A DNA stretch of 64,000 bases from Saccharothrix espanaensis DSM 44229 (GCF_000328705.1 NC_019673.1:6448001-6512000), one strand, 5' to 3'; counted from the first letter of the stretch, positions 14,626-24,287 are shown. The notes: generated from the sequence alone by a model not told the origin. Numbers and translations: made by a program.

Positions 14626-17620
14626 CGGCACTCCCACGCTGCTCCCGACCCACGGTCGGGGGCAGCGTTCTCCGTAGCAGGAGTTCCGTCGCCGGGTCCG
14701 GTGGTGCGCCCAATCGCGCCAGGATGGCCAGGACTTGCTCGCGGGTGGCGCAAATCCGGATGGGGTCACGGGTTCTGATCGCGGCGGCGAGGGTCAGGCG
14801 GTGGGCGCGCGGCGTGTACGGGTCGAGGGACAAGGCGCGGTCGGCCAGGTGGGCGGGGCGGGTCGTCTCGCCGGAGACCAGGGCCAGTTCGCCCAGCGTG
14901 AGCAGGTGCCCGACGTGGTGCGCGCGCAGGCGATCGGTGTCGACGTGCAGGTCCGGGTCGGCGAGGCCGGCCAGGTCCGGGAGGGGATTTCCGCGCCACA
15001 GGGCGATTGTGGCGGTCAGGAGGTCTTTGGCTTGGTCGAGGTCGCCGGAGGTCCTGGCGGCGGGTACTCGGGTGTCGAGGAGGTCCGCGGCCCACAGGTC
15101 TACGTCGAGCCACGTCGAGCGGACCAGCCGGATCGTGTCGCGCTCGGTGCGCAGGTGATAGCTGGCGTCACCCCTGGCGCGGTCGGGTTCCAGCAGGCGG
15201 CGCAGGTGGGTCAGTGTGACGCGCAGGTTCCGCGCCGCGTCCGCCGGGGCCAAGTCCGGCCACAAGATGTTGACCGCCTGTTCCCGGGTGAGCAGCGGGC
15301 GCAGCACCAGCAGGCCCAGGAGCTGTCGGACGCGGACGCGGCGCAGTTCTGGGACGTCGACGGCGACTCCGTCCCGGGTCACCTTCATCGGGCCCAGTAC
15401 GGCGATTCCGGTGCGCGTGATCGGTGGGGACGGCAGAGCGGTCAGCAGGGTGGCCGCTCCGGTGCCGCCGGTTCGGCGGAAGTGTTGGTGGACAACGGGA
15501 CCCAGGGTGTCAGCCAGCCAACGACCCAGTGCGAGGTCGCCGGTCCCCGCGAGGCGTGCCGCCAACTCCACCGACCAGGACAGGGGCAGGAAACACAGGG
15601 CGTGCTCGAACGGCAGGCGGGAACCTGGTATCAGGTCGCCTTTTCTCGCTTGGACGAGGGCGCGTGCCGCCGTTCTGGCCTTGTCGTGCGACGGGCCGAG
15701 TTCCGCCCGGTCCCACGCCGCCCGCAGGTCGGCGTTCAGGACGTAGCCGACGGCCAGGAACCGCCGCAGATGGCGTTCGTGGAACCGGTCGGTCACCGGC
15801 CATCGGGTCAGGTGGTCGGAGAACGTCTGGCAGGCAATGGTTTCCTCTCCCGCGCACACCGCCATCACGGCTGTCGCGACGCACGCGAGCACGGCGTCGC
15901 GCGGATTGTCGTGGTCGGCTGGATCGCCGCACGGGAGCCCAGACGAAGGCGCGATGTCGCCGCAGCACGACGCGATCACCGTCAGGAATGCCGTGGCCAC
16001 GAAGGAATCCCGTGCGGTGCCGCCGGGTGGCACGCCGCGCAGTCGGCACAGGTCGGACGGGTCGCCGTCAAACCAGCGGGCTATCGGACCGTTGAGGCGC
16101 AGGTGGTGTTCGTCGGCGTCGCCCAACGCCCGGTCCGCCAGGTCGGCGGCCTCGCCGGCCCGGCCGCACATGTTGAGGCAGTGGTAGTGGAAACGCACCG
16201 TCGCCAAGGCGATCTGGGCCGGCACGTCGACGGTCGGGGCGCGCACGATCTCGGCCAGCGCGGACTCCGGGTCACCCCGGACCTCGGCGACGGTCGCGGC
16301 CACGCTGTGCCGCAGCACCAACGCTATCGGGGTCGGTGCGCCGTTCGGTTCGTCGGCTCGGGACGCCAACTCCACCAGGCGAGGCAGATCCGCCCGCGAG
16401 TGGGCGGTGATGACGGCCTGGCCGAGCACGGCGGTGTGCTTCAGGTCGGCCCACGCCCGGTCCAGCAGCGGGTCGATCCGCGGGTCGGTGAAGTCAGTGG
16501 CGTGCAGGACGGCGGCATGCAGGAGGAGGAAGGCGGGCTGGTCACGGATCGCGGGCGGGACGTGGGCCAGCCAGCGTTCGGCTATTCCCTGGGGCAGCGC
16601 GGACATCGTGGTGTTCACCAGGTCGACCGACAGCGTGGCGAGCAGCGGCCAGTCCTGGTCTCGGCAGGCGAGGGCGCCCGCGCGGGGCAGGTCGCCGCGC
16701 GAGGCCAGCAGCCCGGCCGCGCGCCGGTGCAGGTGGCGCAGTTCGCCGGGCGGCGTGGTCCGGCACAGGGCCTCGGTCCACAGGTCGTGCGCGCGGTAGC
16801 GGCCGTCGTCCAGGCGGCCCACCAACGGGATTCGTCGGGCCAGGTCGTCCAGCGCGACCGGGGTGCCGGTGACGGCGGCGACTTCGGCGTCGGTCGCGGT
16901 GTCCAGCGCGGCGAGGGCGGCGAGCGCGTGGCGTTGCGGTTCGGGCAGCCGGTTCAGGATCTCCTCGCGAGCGTAGCGCCACGGGGCCGCCGGGCCGGCC
17001 GCGAACGCCAGCCGGACGAGGGCCGGCCAGCCGCGCAGGGCGCCCGCCGGTGCCGGGTCGCGGTCGAGCCGACGGCCCAGCGCGCGCACCTCGACGTCGG
17101 TGAAGGACAGCTCGTCGGGGCCGATCGTGATCACCTCTCCCGCCGCTTCCCGCCGTGCCAGCGGGAGGTCGGGCAGTTCCCGCCCGCACAGCACCAGGTG
17201 CGCCGTCGCCGGGAGGTCGCGCACGAGTCCGGCGAGCAGGTCCGCGCCGGGTGATCCGGTGGGGATCTCGTGCACGTCGTCGAGCAGCAGGCACGTCTCC
17301 AGCGGTGCCGCGCAGATCAGCGTGTCGAGCACCGCTCGCAACGTCCGCTTTGAGTCCTTAATGGACAGCGCGTCGAGGAGGGCTCCGGCCAGGTGCTCGG
17401 CGCTCTCGTGGACGGGCGCGCAGGACACCCAGGCGTCGACGCCGCGTGGTTCGAGCAGGTGGGCGCGCACCGCCTGGACGAGCGCGGTCGTCTTGCCGAA
17501 CCCCGCACCGGCCACGACCAGCGTCACCGGGTGCTCCCAGCGCCGGGCGAGCCGGCGGACCAAGCGCAGGCGGGTCACCTCGACGTCGAGGGGGCGCGGC
17601 AGCGCCGTCGGACTCGTCAC
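14615..17620 (-). CDS. Large STAND ATPase-BTAD transcriptional regulator
   Basis: 1001 aa. The N-terminus carries a MalT-like STAND ATPase: Walker A GAGFGKTT at 38-45 and Walker B CLLLDDVHE near 112, with winged-helix and helical-repeat segments to about 700. The C-terminus (about 730-990) is a SARP-type unit: winged helix (LRRVRVRQLLGLLVLRPLLT, ILWPDLAPADAARNLRVTL) followed by a bacterial transcriptional activation domain. This order, ATPase first and DNA-binding unit last, is the reverse of AfsR. Such proteins usually activate secondary-metabolite or developmental genes after ligand and ATP binding. The GTG at 17620 gives a natural N-terminus (MTSPTALPRP). Confidence 0.85.
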   Translation of the reverse strand: MTSPTALPRPLDVEVTRLRLVRRLARRWEHPVTLVVAGAGFGKTTALVQAVRAHLLEPRGVDAWVSCAPVHESAEHLAGALLDALSIKDSKRTLRAVLDTLICAAPLETCLLLDDVHEIPTGSPGADLLAGLVRDLPATAHLVLCGRELPDLPLARREAAGEVITIGPDELSFTDVEVRALGRRLDRDPAPAGALRGWPALVRLAFAAGPAAPWRYAREEILNRLPEPQRHALAALAALDTATDAEVAAVTGTPVALDDLARRIPLVGRLDDGRYRAHDLWTEALCRTTPPGELRHLHRRAAGLLASRGDLPRAGALACRDQDWPLLATLSVDLVNTTMSALPQGIAERWLAHVPPAIRDQPAFLLLHAAVLHATDFTDPRIDPLLDRAWADLKHTAVLGQAVITAHSRADLPRLVELASRADEPNGAPTPIALVLRHSVAATVAEVRGDPESALAEIVRAPTVDVPAQIALATVRFHYHCLNMCGRAGEAADLADRALGDADEHHLRLNGPIARWFDGDPSDLCRLRGVPPGGTARDSFVATAFLTVIASCCGDIAPSSGLPCGDPADHDNPRDAVLACVATAVMAVCAGEETIACQTFSDHLTRWPVTDRFHERHLRRFLAVGYVLNADLRAAWDRAELGPSHDKARTAARALVQARKGDLIPGSRLPFEHALCFLPLSWSVELAARLAGTGDLALGRWLADTLGPVVHQHFRRTGGTGAATLLTALPSPPITRTGIAVLGPMKVTRDGVAVDVPELRRVRVRQLLGLLVLRPLLTREQAVNILWPDLAPADAARNLRVTLTHLRRLLEPDRARGDASYHLRTERDTIRLVRSTWLDVDLWAADLLDTRVPAARTSGDLDQAKDLLTATIALWRGNPLPDLAGLADPDLHVDTDRLRAHHVGHLLTLGELALVSGETTRPAHLADRALSLDPYTPRAHRLTLAAAIRTRDPIRICATREQVLAILARLGAPPDPATELLLRRTLPPTVGREQRGSAVSS

Positions 17621-18300
17621 TTAAGGGCGGATCTGCCGGACCCGCCGGAAATACACAGGCCGGCGGGCACGGTGGGCGCACGCCGCCCCTGCCGGCAGCG
17701 CGCGCCCGCCGAACGCACTGGCTCGGCACGTTGGCACCGACGCGCTCGTAGAGGTAGCCGTAGTTGGTGATGGACGAGAGCACCTCACCCCAGTTTGTGG
17801 TGTGGAAGTGGTCGCCGTTCGAGTTGTTCATCACCCGGTGGAACAGCGTGACCGCCAATGTGACCACCGTGCCGGCCTGCGTGGTGTGACCGTTCGCCGC
17901 ACGACCTCCCGCCGACCGGAGGCGGTCCCGGCCCGGTGGCCGCCGATGAGCGGAGACCGGACCGCACGAAAGTAGATCCTCTACTGTGGACAGTTGGCTA
18001 CGTTGCGCGGGTTCAGGGTCCGGAGGGTGGACCGATTGCCACGGCGGGTACGTGCGCGCGACGCAACGGTACTGGGCGACAGCGGGGGGAGGCGCCGACC
18101 CAGGAGGAACGTGTTGTCACGCAACGCGATACCGGCATCACCCTGGCGGTGGTAGCGGTGGCACGCCCGGACGCGGCAGCGGGTATCACGCTGTCGTGCG
18201 GCACAACGGGGCCCGGCACCCGCGAGAACCCCGCCGGAAGCGATCTCGATACACTCGGCACGGGACTTGTGGAATCGGCCGTTCGAGGGGTATTGAGCAC
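17621..18300. other. Gene-poor stretch between the BTAD regulator and YqeB
   Basis: No intact gene is supported. It holds a short coding relic on the minus strand (about 17715-17890) and one copy of the dispersed motif (CTACTGTGGACAGTTGG at 17981-17997). The reading frame just before yqeB on the plus strand has a repetitive, low-hydrophobicity product and no family look, so it is left out. Confidence 0.5.
17715..17890 (-). pseudogene. Relic of a DUF5648-like repeat protein
   Basis: A minus-strand frame encodes LFHRVMNNSNGDHFHTTNWG followed by ITNYGYLYERVG. This resembles one repeat of the DUF5648-type extracellular beta-propeller-like family (F-x-x-GDHFYTT, then GY-x-YE). No start, signal peptide or second repeat is intact, and the frame continues into unrelated sequence. 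It is best read as a decayed fragment of a secreted protein. Confidence 0.35.
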
Positions 18301-18990
18301 GTGAACCGACCCAATGGCGTCACCGTCGTCGATCCTCCGTGGTTGAGCGCCTTCATCTGGTTCGGCTTCCCGGTGATCGGCGCGGCCGCCGTGTACCTGG
18401 TGAAGGTGCTGGCCGGCTGGCTGTTGACGCTGCCCTGGGTGCCGTTCGAGGGCCCGCTGCGCCTGGTCGACTCCATTCCCGAGCCGTGGTCGACGACCGG
18501 CGCGATCGTGCTCGGGCTGGTCGGCGGGCTCGTGCTCACGGTGCTGGCCAAGCACGACAGCCTGGCTCTGGCGGTGGACCCGCAGGAGATCGTGTTCACC
18601 CGCGGCGACGAGTCCACCACGATTCCCGCCGACCAGGTCGCTTCCGCGTTCCTGGACGGCAAGCAGATCGTCGTGCTGGGACGTCGGCAGCAGGAGCTGG
18701 CGCGGGAGTCGTCGGACCTGCGGTCGGCCGAGGTCGCCGAGGCGTTCCGGGGGCAGGGCTACCGCTGGCTCGACGCGGACCCGCACCGCGAGTCCTTCCG
18801 GCGCTGGGTGCCGGAGACGCCGGGACTCCCGACCGGGGCCAACGCCCTGCTCAAGGCACGGGAACAAGCGTTGCGCGGCAAGGAGAAGTCGGCGGGGGAC
18901 GCACGCGAGCTGCGTGACGAACTCGCGCGGGTGGGGGTCGTCGTCCGAGACCACAAGGACCGCCAGTACTGGCGCCTGTCCTTGGACTAG
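18301..18990 (+). CDS. YqeB family membrane protein
   Basis: 229 aa. Two membrane segments (about 15-37 and 62-82) are followed by a soluble domain with the YqeB family features STTIPADQVASAFLDGKQIV, RRQQELARESSDL and a C-terminal VVVRDHKDRQYWRL. Function of the family is unknown. GTG 18301 begins the product MNRPNGVTVVDPPW. A 13-bp tandem repeat starts exactly at the stop codon. Confidence 0.75.
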   Translation: MNRPNGVTVVDPPWLSAFIWFGFPVIGAAAVYLVKVLAGWLLTLPWVPFEGPLRLVDSIPEPWSTTGAIVLGLVGGLVLTVLAKHDSLALAVDPQEIVFTRGDESTTIPADQVASAFLDGKQIVVLGRRQQELARESSDLRSAEVAEAFRGQGYRWLDADPHRESFRRWVPETPGLPTGANALLKAREQALRGKEKSAGDARELRDELARVGVVVRDHKDRQYWRLSLD

Positions 18991-19041
18991 GTCATCGGAC
19001 CAGGTCGTCGGACCAGGTCGTCGAGCCAGGTCGTCGCTTGT
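18990..19041. repeat. 13-bp tandem repeat after yqeB
   Basis: GGTCRTCGGACCA-type unit repeated head to tail: 18990-19002, 19003-19015 and 19016-19028 are three copies with one or two mismatches, and a fourth partial copy runs to 19041. It begins at the last base of the upstream stop codon. No gene explains it. Confidence 0.8.
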
Positions 19042-19211
19042 GTCGGCCGCGATGACGGTCTGTGCTGGGTGAACGTTGTTCCCGCGCCCGCCGGCGGGAC
19101 ATCGCGCGGGGCCGGGAACCCCGACCCCACCGCCAAGATCACCGGAGTGCCAGGGGATTCCGCAGTGGTCGACAGCCGCTCCGGCGGGGTCGAGCCGGCT
19201 AGGGTGGGGTC

Positions 19212-20219
19212 ATGACTTCGTTGCTCGTCACCGGTGCCGCCGGGTTCATCGGCTCCCACTTCGTCCGCTACTGGGCCGACGCCCACCCCGACGACAACCT
19301 GGTGGCGTTGGACGCGCTGACGTACGCCGGGGTGACGGCCAACCTCGACGCCGTCCGCGACCGGATCACCTTCGTCCACGGCGACATCGGCGACACACCA
19401 CTGGTCAGCGGGCTGCTCGAACAGCACCACGTCGACGTCGTCGTCAACTTTGCCGCCGAGTCGCACAACAGCCTCGCGGTGCTGGACCCGGGCCGGTTCT
19501 TCCGCACCAACGTGCTGGGCACCCAGGCGTTGCTGGAAGCGGCCCGGCAGGTCGGGATCGGCCGGTTCCACCACGTGTCGACGTGCGAGGTGTACGGCGA
19601 CCTGGCGTTGGACGCGAAGGAGGCGTTCACCGAGAACAGCCCGTACCGGCCGCGCACGCCGTACAACGCGAGCAAGGCGGGTGCCGACCACGCGGTGCGC
19701 GCGTACCACGAGACGTTCGGCGTGCCGATCAGCATCACCAACTGCGCCAACAACTACGGCTCGCACCAGTTCCCGGAGAAGGTGCTGCCGCTGTTCGTGA
19801 CCAGGGCGCTGGACGGGGCTCAACTGCCGGTCTACCAGTCGAAGGACAACCGCCGGGAGTGGGTGCACGCGGTGGACCACTGCCGTGCCATCGAGGCGGT
19901 GCTGGAGCGCGGGCGCGTGGGCGAGACCTACCACGTCGGCACCGGCGACGAGGCGAGCGTCGAGCAGCTGGCCGACCTGGTGCTGGACGAACTGGGCCGC
20001 GGCCAGGAGTTGAAGACGACCGTCGCCGACCGACCGGGGCACGACCGGCGCTACCTGCTGGACTCCTCCCGGATCCGGCAGGAGTTGGGCTGGGAGCCGA
20101 CGATCCCGTTCGAGCAGGGCGTCCGCGACACGATCCGCTGGTACGCCGACAACCGCGCGTGGTGGGAGCCGCTGCGCGACCGCAGCCCCGTGACGGAGAA
20201 CGACTGGTCCCGATCGTGA
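19212..20219 (+). CDS. rmlB: dTDP-glucose 4,6-dehydratase
   Basis: 335 aa, extended SDR fold. The NAD-binding TGAAGFIGSHFVRY is at the N-terminus and the catalytic YNASKAGAD (YxxxK) near residue 155, preceded by the substrate-contacting STCEVYGD, where Cys replaces the usual Asp region residue Thr-Asp. NRREWVHAVDHCRAI and GHDRRYLLDSSRI are conserved. The enzyme converts dTDP-glucose to the 4-keto-6-deoxy sugar, the branch point to rhamnose and antibiotic deoxysugars. No rmlA, rmlC, rmlD or glycosyltransferase lies near, so the pathway partner genes are elsewhere. Confidence 0.88.
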   Translation: MTSLLVTGAAGFIGSHFVRYWADAHPDDNLVALDALTYAGVTANLDAVRDRITFVHGDIGDTPLVSGLLEQHHVDVVVNFAAESHNSLAVLDPGRFFRTNVLGTQALLEAARQVGIGRFHHVSTCEVYGDLALDAKEAFTENSPYRPRTPYNASKAGADHAVRAYHETFGVPISITNCANNYGSHQFPEKVLPLFVTRALDGAQLPVYQSKDNRREWVHAVDHCRAIEAVLERGRVGETYHVGTGDEASVEQLADLVLDELGRGQELKTTVADRPGHDRRYLLDSSRIRQELGWEPTIPFEQGVRDTIRWYADNRAWWEPLRDRSPVTENDWSRS

Positions 20220-20224
20220 TCCGC

Positions 20225-20515
20225 TTCTAGTTCGCCGGTGCGGGTGATGACGTCGGCGGTCGCACAGCGAATCCGTTTGGGCTCGTCGGGGGTCGGCGGC
20301 AGTACCTGGTGCCGGGGCGACCAGCCGTCCGCCGAGCCGACCCGTTCCTGCGCAGCTCGTCGCGCATGGTGCTGATGCCGTGCGCGCCATGTCGGCCGGC
20401 TTGGGCAGGATCGGCGCGGTCACGGCGCTGGTCAGCAGCGTGATCGTGACCCAGGGCGCGTTGTCGGCGGTGGTGTCGAGCAGGGTCGGCAGCAGCGGGA
20501 CCACCAGCGTGGCGA
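20225..20515 (-). pseudogene. Frameshifted relic of an unidentified protein
   Basis: On the minus strand a coherent frame reads LLPTLLDTTADNAPWVTITL, then LTSAVTAPILPKPADMAR, after which the coding look passes to another frame (TMRDELRRNG) near 20375. The two parts together look like the C-terminal half of one protein. No start codon or ribosome site is present. I do not recognise the family. Confidence 0.35.
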
Positions 20516-20567
20516 AGTGAGGTGCCGGCGACGGTTCTCGTGGTCGGTTCAGGGCTTGTTGGTCGGC

Positions 20568-20936
20568 TCAGGCGACTCTCCTGGGCCGGGTCAGGCTGGA
20601 CAGGGCGAGGCCGGCCAGGGCCGCCGCACCGCCCACCGCCAGGTCGTTGACCAGGGACAGCGGGTTCGGTCGGGAGGCCAGCCAGGGTCCGGCGACGATC
20701 CACCAGCCGGCGACGGTGAGTAACGGGGCCGTCCACCGCGCGTGTAACGGGGTCATCGCCGGTATCAGCGAGACGACGACCAGGACGGTGCCGCCGGTGA
20801 ACGCCGCGGGCAGGGTGCGGACGCCGGTGAAGTCGTGGCCCAGCGCGATCGGGGTGGCGATCTCCCACAGACCGAGCGTCAGGGTGGCCGTGCCCAGCCA
20901 CGAGATCAGGCGCGTGGGTGGGGTGGTCGGGTTCAT
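20568..20936 (-). CDS. Four-helix membrane protein, SPW-repeat-like
   Basis: 122 aa with four predicted membrane helices in two related pairs. Each pair contains a Trp-rich turn (LISWLGTATLTLGLWEIATP and LLTVAGWWIVAGPWLAS), the pattern of SPW-repeat proteins. Function of that family is unknown. ATG 20936 is used; a GTG at 20969 would add 11 residues, and neither start has a good ribosome site. Confidence 0.55.
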   Translation of the reverse strand: MNPTTPPTRLISWLGTATLTLGLWEIATPIALGHDFTGVRTLPAAFTGGTVLVVVSLIPAMTPLHARWTAPLLTVAGWWIVAGPWLASRPNPLSLVNDLAVGGAAALAGLALSSLTRPRRVA

Positions 20937-21266
20937 GGGGTGGTCCAGGGGGTAGGGGGTGCCTTCCACGGGACTACGTACCGCGGCGGTCCGTGGTTCA
21001 GACCTGTTCGCCGGAACGGTGTCGCACGTTCACCGAGCGTCGCCGGCAAGGCCACCCGGCCGGGACCGCTTCGGACGGCGGTGTCGAGAGGTGGGAGGGG
21101 TGCGGGCGTTCCTCGGCGGCGTCGGACAGGAGGTCGCTCGACTTGGCGGGCACCGGCTGCGGCGAAGCAGCCGGTGCCCGCCCGGCCGTGCTCCAGCGCC
21201 GAGCACCGCTTCCCACCACGTGACCCGCGACAAGTCGTGAGCACGGCTAAGTGGTAGGAAGGCGGG

Positions 21267-22592
21267 GTGAGCAACGTGGAAGAGGGCCTGCGGGTGGCCC
21301 AGGACGAGGTCGTCGCCCTCGCCAGTGAGCTGATCAGGATCGACACGACCAACACCGGTGACCCCGAGACGCTGGTCGGGGAACGCGCGGCGGCCGAGTG
21401 GGTGGCCGAGAAGCTGTCCGAGGTCGGCTACGAGACGACCTACGTCGAGTCCGGCGCGAAGGGCCGCGGCAACGTCGTCGCGCGGCTGGCCGGGGCCGAC
21501 CCGTCCCGGGGCGCGCTGCTGGTGCACGGGCACCTGGACGTGGTGCCCGCCGACGCGTCGGAGTGGTCGGTGCACCCCTTCTCCGGGGCCGTGCAGGACG
21601 GCTACGTGTGGGGGCGCGGGGCCGTCGACATGAAGGACATGGTCGCGATGACGCTCGCCGTCGCGCGGCACTTCAAGCGCAACGGCGTCGTGCCACCCCG
21701 TGACCTCGTGTTCGCGTTCCTCGCCGACGAGGAGGCCGGCGGCGTGTACGGGGCGAAGTGGCTCGTGGACAACCGGCCGGAGCTGTTCGAGGGCGTCACC
21801 GAGGCGATCAGCGAGGTCGGCGGGTTCTCGATCACGCTCAAGGACGACGTGCGCGCGTACCTGGTGGAGACCGCCGAGAAGGGCATCCGCTGGCTCAAGC
21901 TGCGGGTCCGCGGCACCGCCGGGCACGGGTCGATGATCCACCACGACAACGCCGTGGCGAAGCTCGCGGCGGCTGTGACCAAGCTCGGCCAGCACCGCTT
22001 CCCGGTGGTGCTGACGCCGTCCGTGCGCGAGTTCCTGGCCGGCGTCACCGAGATCACCGGCCTGGACTTCCCCGAGGACGACCTCGACGGCGCGATCGGC
22101 AAGCTCGGCGCGCTGTCCCGGATGATCGGCGCGACCATCCGCGACACGGCCAACCCGACCATGCTGTCGGCGGGCTACAAGGCCAACGTCATCCCGTCGA
22201 CCGCCGAGGCCACTGTGGACTGCCGCATCCTGCCCGGCCGCGAAGAGGCGTTCGACCGCGAGCTGGCCGAACTGCTCGGCCCGGACGTGGAACGCGAGTG
22301 GCTCGGGCTGCCCCCGGTCGAGACCACGTTCGACGGCGCGCTGGTGGACGCGATGACGGCGTCGATCACCGCGGAGGACCCGGGGGCGAGGGTCCTGCCG
22401 TACATGCTGTCCGGCGGGACGGACGCGAAGTCGTTCCAACAACTGGGAATCCGCAACTTCGGCTTCGCCCCGCTCAAACTGCCCGCCGACCTGGACTTCT
22501 CCGGCCTGTTCCACGGCGTGAACGAACGCGTCCCGGTCGACGCCCTCCAGTTCGGCGTCCGAGTCCTGGACCGCTTCCTGCGCAACTCGTGA
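21267..22592 (+). CDS. M20 family metallopeptidase (dipeptidase/deacylase-like)
   Basis: 441 aa. The M20 zinc-site residues are in place: VHGHLDVVP (H89, D91), RGAVDMKD (D121, bridging ligand) and ADEEAGG (catalytic E155, ligand E156), with VDCRILPG in the lid-proximal strand and HGVNERVP near the end (last His ligand). Family members hydrolyse dipeptides, N-acyl amino acids or related amides in the cytoplasm; the exact substrate cannot be read from sequence. GTG 21267 follows the purine-rich GGAAGGCGGGG. A strong hairpin directly follows the stop. Confidence 0.88.
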   Translation: MSNVEEGLRVAQDEVVALASELIRIDTTNTGDPETLVGERAAAEWVAEKLSEVGYETTYVESGAKGRGNVVARLAGADPSRGALLVHGHLDVVPADASEWSVHPFSGAVQDGYVWGRGAVDMKDMVAMTLAVARHFKRNGVVPPRDLVFAFLADEEAGGVYGAKWLVDNRPELFEGVTEAISEVGGFSITLKDDVRAYLVETAEKGIRWLKLRVRGTAGHGSMIHHDNAVAKLAAAVTKLGQHRFPVVLTPSVREFLAGVTEITGLDFPEDDLDGAIGKLGALSRMIGATIRDTANPTMLSAGYKANVIPSTAEATVDCRILPGREEAFDRELAELLGPDVEREWLGLPPVETTFDGALVDAMTASITAEDPGARVLPYMLSGGTDAKSFQQLGIRNFGFAPLKLPADLDFSGLFHGVNERVPVDALQFGVRVLDRFLRNS

Positions 22593-22631
22593 CCCCGTGG
22601 GGCGTCTCCTTTCCGGGGACGCCCCACGGGG
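22593..22631 (+). terminator. Strong hairpin terminator after the M20 peptidase gene
   Basis: Perfect 14-bp arms, CCCCGTGGGGCGTC (22593-22606) and GACGCCCCACGGGG (22618-22631), extend by three more pairs toward a 5-nt loop. It starts two bases after the TGA core. There is no T-run, which is common for actinobacterial terminators. Confidence 0.8.
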
Positions 22632-22639
22632 GTGTCTGA

Positions 22640-23391
22640 GACGCTCGGACCATGCTGCCACCATCGGGTGCGTCGGGAAGGCTCATCGGCGCCGCGGACG
22701 CGTTCGACGTACCCGTGTTCGTAAGGCACTCCTCTCCGCCCGATGTCGGCGGCCGTCCCAGGACGGCGAGGGTCCGTACGGCGTCCCGCCCGTGGCGGGC
22801 CGGCCCTTCGCTCCCCGCAGCGGGCGACTACCTGGTGACGACGACCTGGCGGGACGTGATCGACGCGGCGATCACCGTCGGGCGAGACGTCTATCCGTGG
22901 CTGTCCGAGGCCAAGAGTTCGAAGCTGCTGTGCGGGATGAGCCTTGCCGATCACCTCTTCGTGACCTCAACATCGAAGACCGACTGGTCTACTACGCCCT
23001 GCTAACGATGCCTGCAGGCTCGCGCCGGATTCTGCGGGTCGGCCCTGGGTGGTACGACGGACACCAGAAAAGCAGAGCCGGCGGTTTCTGGCGTTGGAGC
23101 GACGCAAACAGGACGTTGCGGCACGGGTGGCACGGTCGGGCTTCGAACGCGGTGAGGAGGCACCGTGGAAGCAGCTCGTCGGCGAAGACGTGCGCTTCTC
23201 CCCCCGGCCCTGGCGATGGGTTCCTGGAAGCGGCGACCGCCGACACCTACTTGGCCGTCGACAGGGGTTCCGTCGCTGCCGATGAGGTCCGTCGCGAGGG
23301 GTGAGCCCGCCGGTCGGGATTGCGGAACCGTGACGTCCGGTTCGTCCGGTCGTTGGATCGGGTGAGGTCCGACGACGGAAGGGGCATCGGC
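22640..23391. other. Degenerate stretch with fragments of coding sequence
   Basis: No intact gene is supported. Plus-strand pieces look protein-like but jump between frames: TTTWRDVIDAAITVGRDVYP (about 22840-22900), RLVYYALLTMPAG (about 22985) and EEAPWKQLVGEDV (about 23155). This pattern fits a decayed gene or two that I cannot identify. The last about 70 bases hold the leader of the alpha/beta hydrolase gene, with GGAAGGGG at 23376-23383. Confidence 0.4.
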
Positions 23392-24243
23392 ATGGTGGCG
23401 GAGCGGTTGCGGCTGGAGGACGGCACCGAGCTGAACCTGGAGCGCGGCGGGACGGCCGGTGGCGGGTTCACCGTGGTGCTCGCGCACGGGTACGCGTTGG
23501 ACCACCGCAGTTGGCACCGGGTGGTGGCCGAGCTGCCGGAGTCCGTGCAGGTCATCAGCTACGACCACCGGGGGCACGGGCAGTCGGGGCCGGCCGACAA
23601 GGAGTCCGCGACGATCGAACGGCTGGGGGACGACCTCGGCGAGTTGATCGAGAAGCTGGTGCCGGAGGGCCGGGTGGTGATCGCCGGGCACTCGATGGGC
23701 GGGATGGCCGCGATGGCGATGGCGGAGCGGCGACCCCGGCTCTACCGGCAGCGGGTGGCGGGGGTGGTGTTCGTGTCCACGGCGGCCACCGGGCTCGCCG
23801 AGACGTCGCTGGCCTGGCCGAAGGCGCTGGGCAAGCTGGTCCGGGAGCTGGAACGGGCGTTCGGGCCGCTGGTGCGCACGATCCGGGAGAAGATCGAGCC
23901 GGCCAAGACCGCGGGCCTGCGGTGGTGGCTGTTCGGCGACCAGCCGCGGCCGGAGGACGTCGAGCTGACCGCCGACATGGTGTGGGCGCACTGGCCGGAA
24001 ACCGTCGCCCTGTTCCGCCCGGCCGTCGACCGCTACGACCGGGAGGCCGCGCTCACCGTGGCGGGCGAACGGCCGGTGGTCGCGATCGTCGGTGACGAGG
24101 ACCGGCTGTGCCCGGAGTCGAACGCGCGGGCACTGGCCGAGGCGGTCGGCGGCGAGGCCGTGGTGGTGGACGACGCCGGTCACATGCTGCCGCTGGAAAG
24201 CCCTGCTGCGGTGGCGGCGCAAATCGTGAAACTGTTCAACTGA
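23392..24243 (+). CDS. Alpha/beta hydrolase
   Basis: 283 aa. The nucleophile elbow is GHSMGG (Ser about residue 102), the acid is in VGDEDRLCP and the catalytic His is in DDAGHMLPLE. The oxyanion-hole motif HGYALDHRSWH lies near residue 30 and the early YDHRGHGQSG is typical of the family. Residues about 150-200 form the cap. The substrate cannot be predicted. ATG 23392 is preceded by GGAAGGGG at about 9 nt; in-frame codons upstream have no family look. Confidence 0.85.
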   Translation: MVAERLRLEDGTELNLERGGTAGGGFTVVLAHGYALDHRSWHRVVAELPESVQVISYDHRGHGQSGPADKESATIERLGDDLGELIEKLVPEGRVVIAGHSMGGMAAMAMAERRPRLYRQRVAGVVFVSTAATGLAETSLAWPKALGKLVRELERAFGPLVRTIREKIEPAKTAGLRWWLFGDQPRPEDVELTADMVWAHWPETVALFRPAVDRYDREAALTVAGERPVVAIVGDEDRLCPESNARALAEAVGGEAVVVDDAGHMLPLESPAAVAAQIVKLFN

Positions 24244-24259
24244 GTGCGATAGCTAGTGA

Positions 24260-24282
24260 TCCATAGTGGACAGTTTGGCGCC
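24260..24282. repeat. Dispersed motif copy (TCCATAGTGGACAGTTTGGC)
   Basis: Lies in the 44-bp gap between two convergent genes. It matches copies at 17981, 39291, 45076 and 52793 in its core TGGACAGTTTGG. See the finding on the dispersed motif. Confidence 0.6.
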
Positions 24283-24287
24283 GGGGG

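Noticed and set aside
14735-17254. 839-aa plus-strand frame opposite the ATPase-BTAD gene
   Set aside because: Val/Gly/Arg/Gln composition without hydrophobic pattern; the minus strand encodes a recognisable regulator.
17936-18304. 122-aa plus-strand frame ending at the yqeB start with a GTGA overlap
   Set aside because: The overlap is attractive, but the product is repetitive and low in hydrophobic residues, with no family look and no ribosome site.
19212-20219. dTDP-sugar or antibiotic gene cluster around rmlB and the SARPs
   Set aside because: No rmlA, C, D, glycosyltransferase, PKS or NRPS gene lies in the window; rmlB stands alone.
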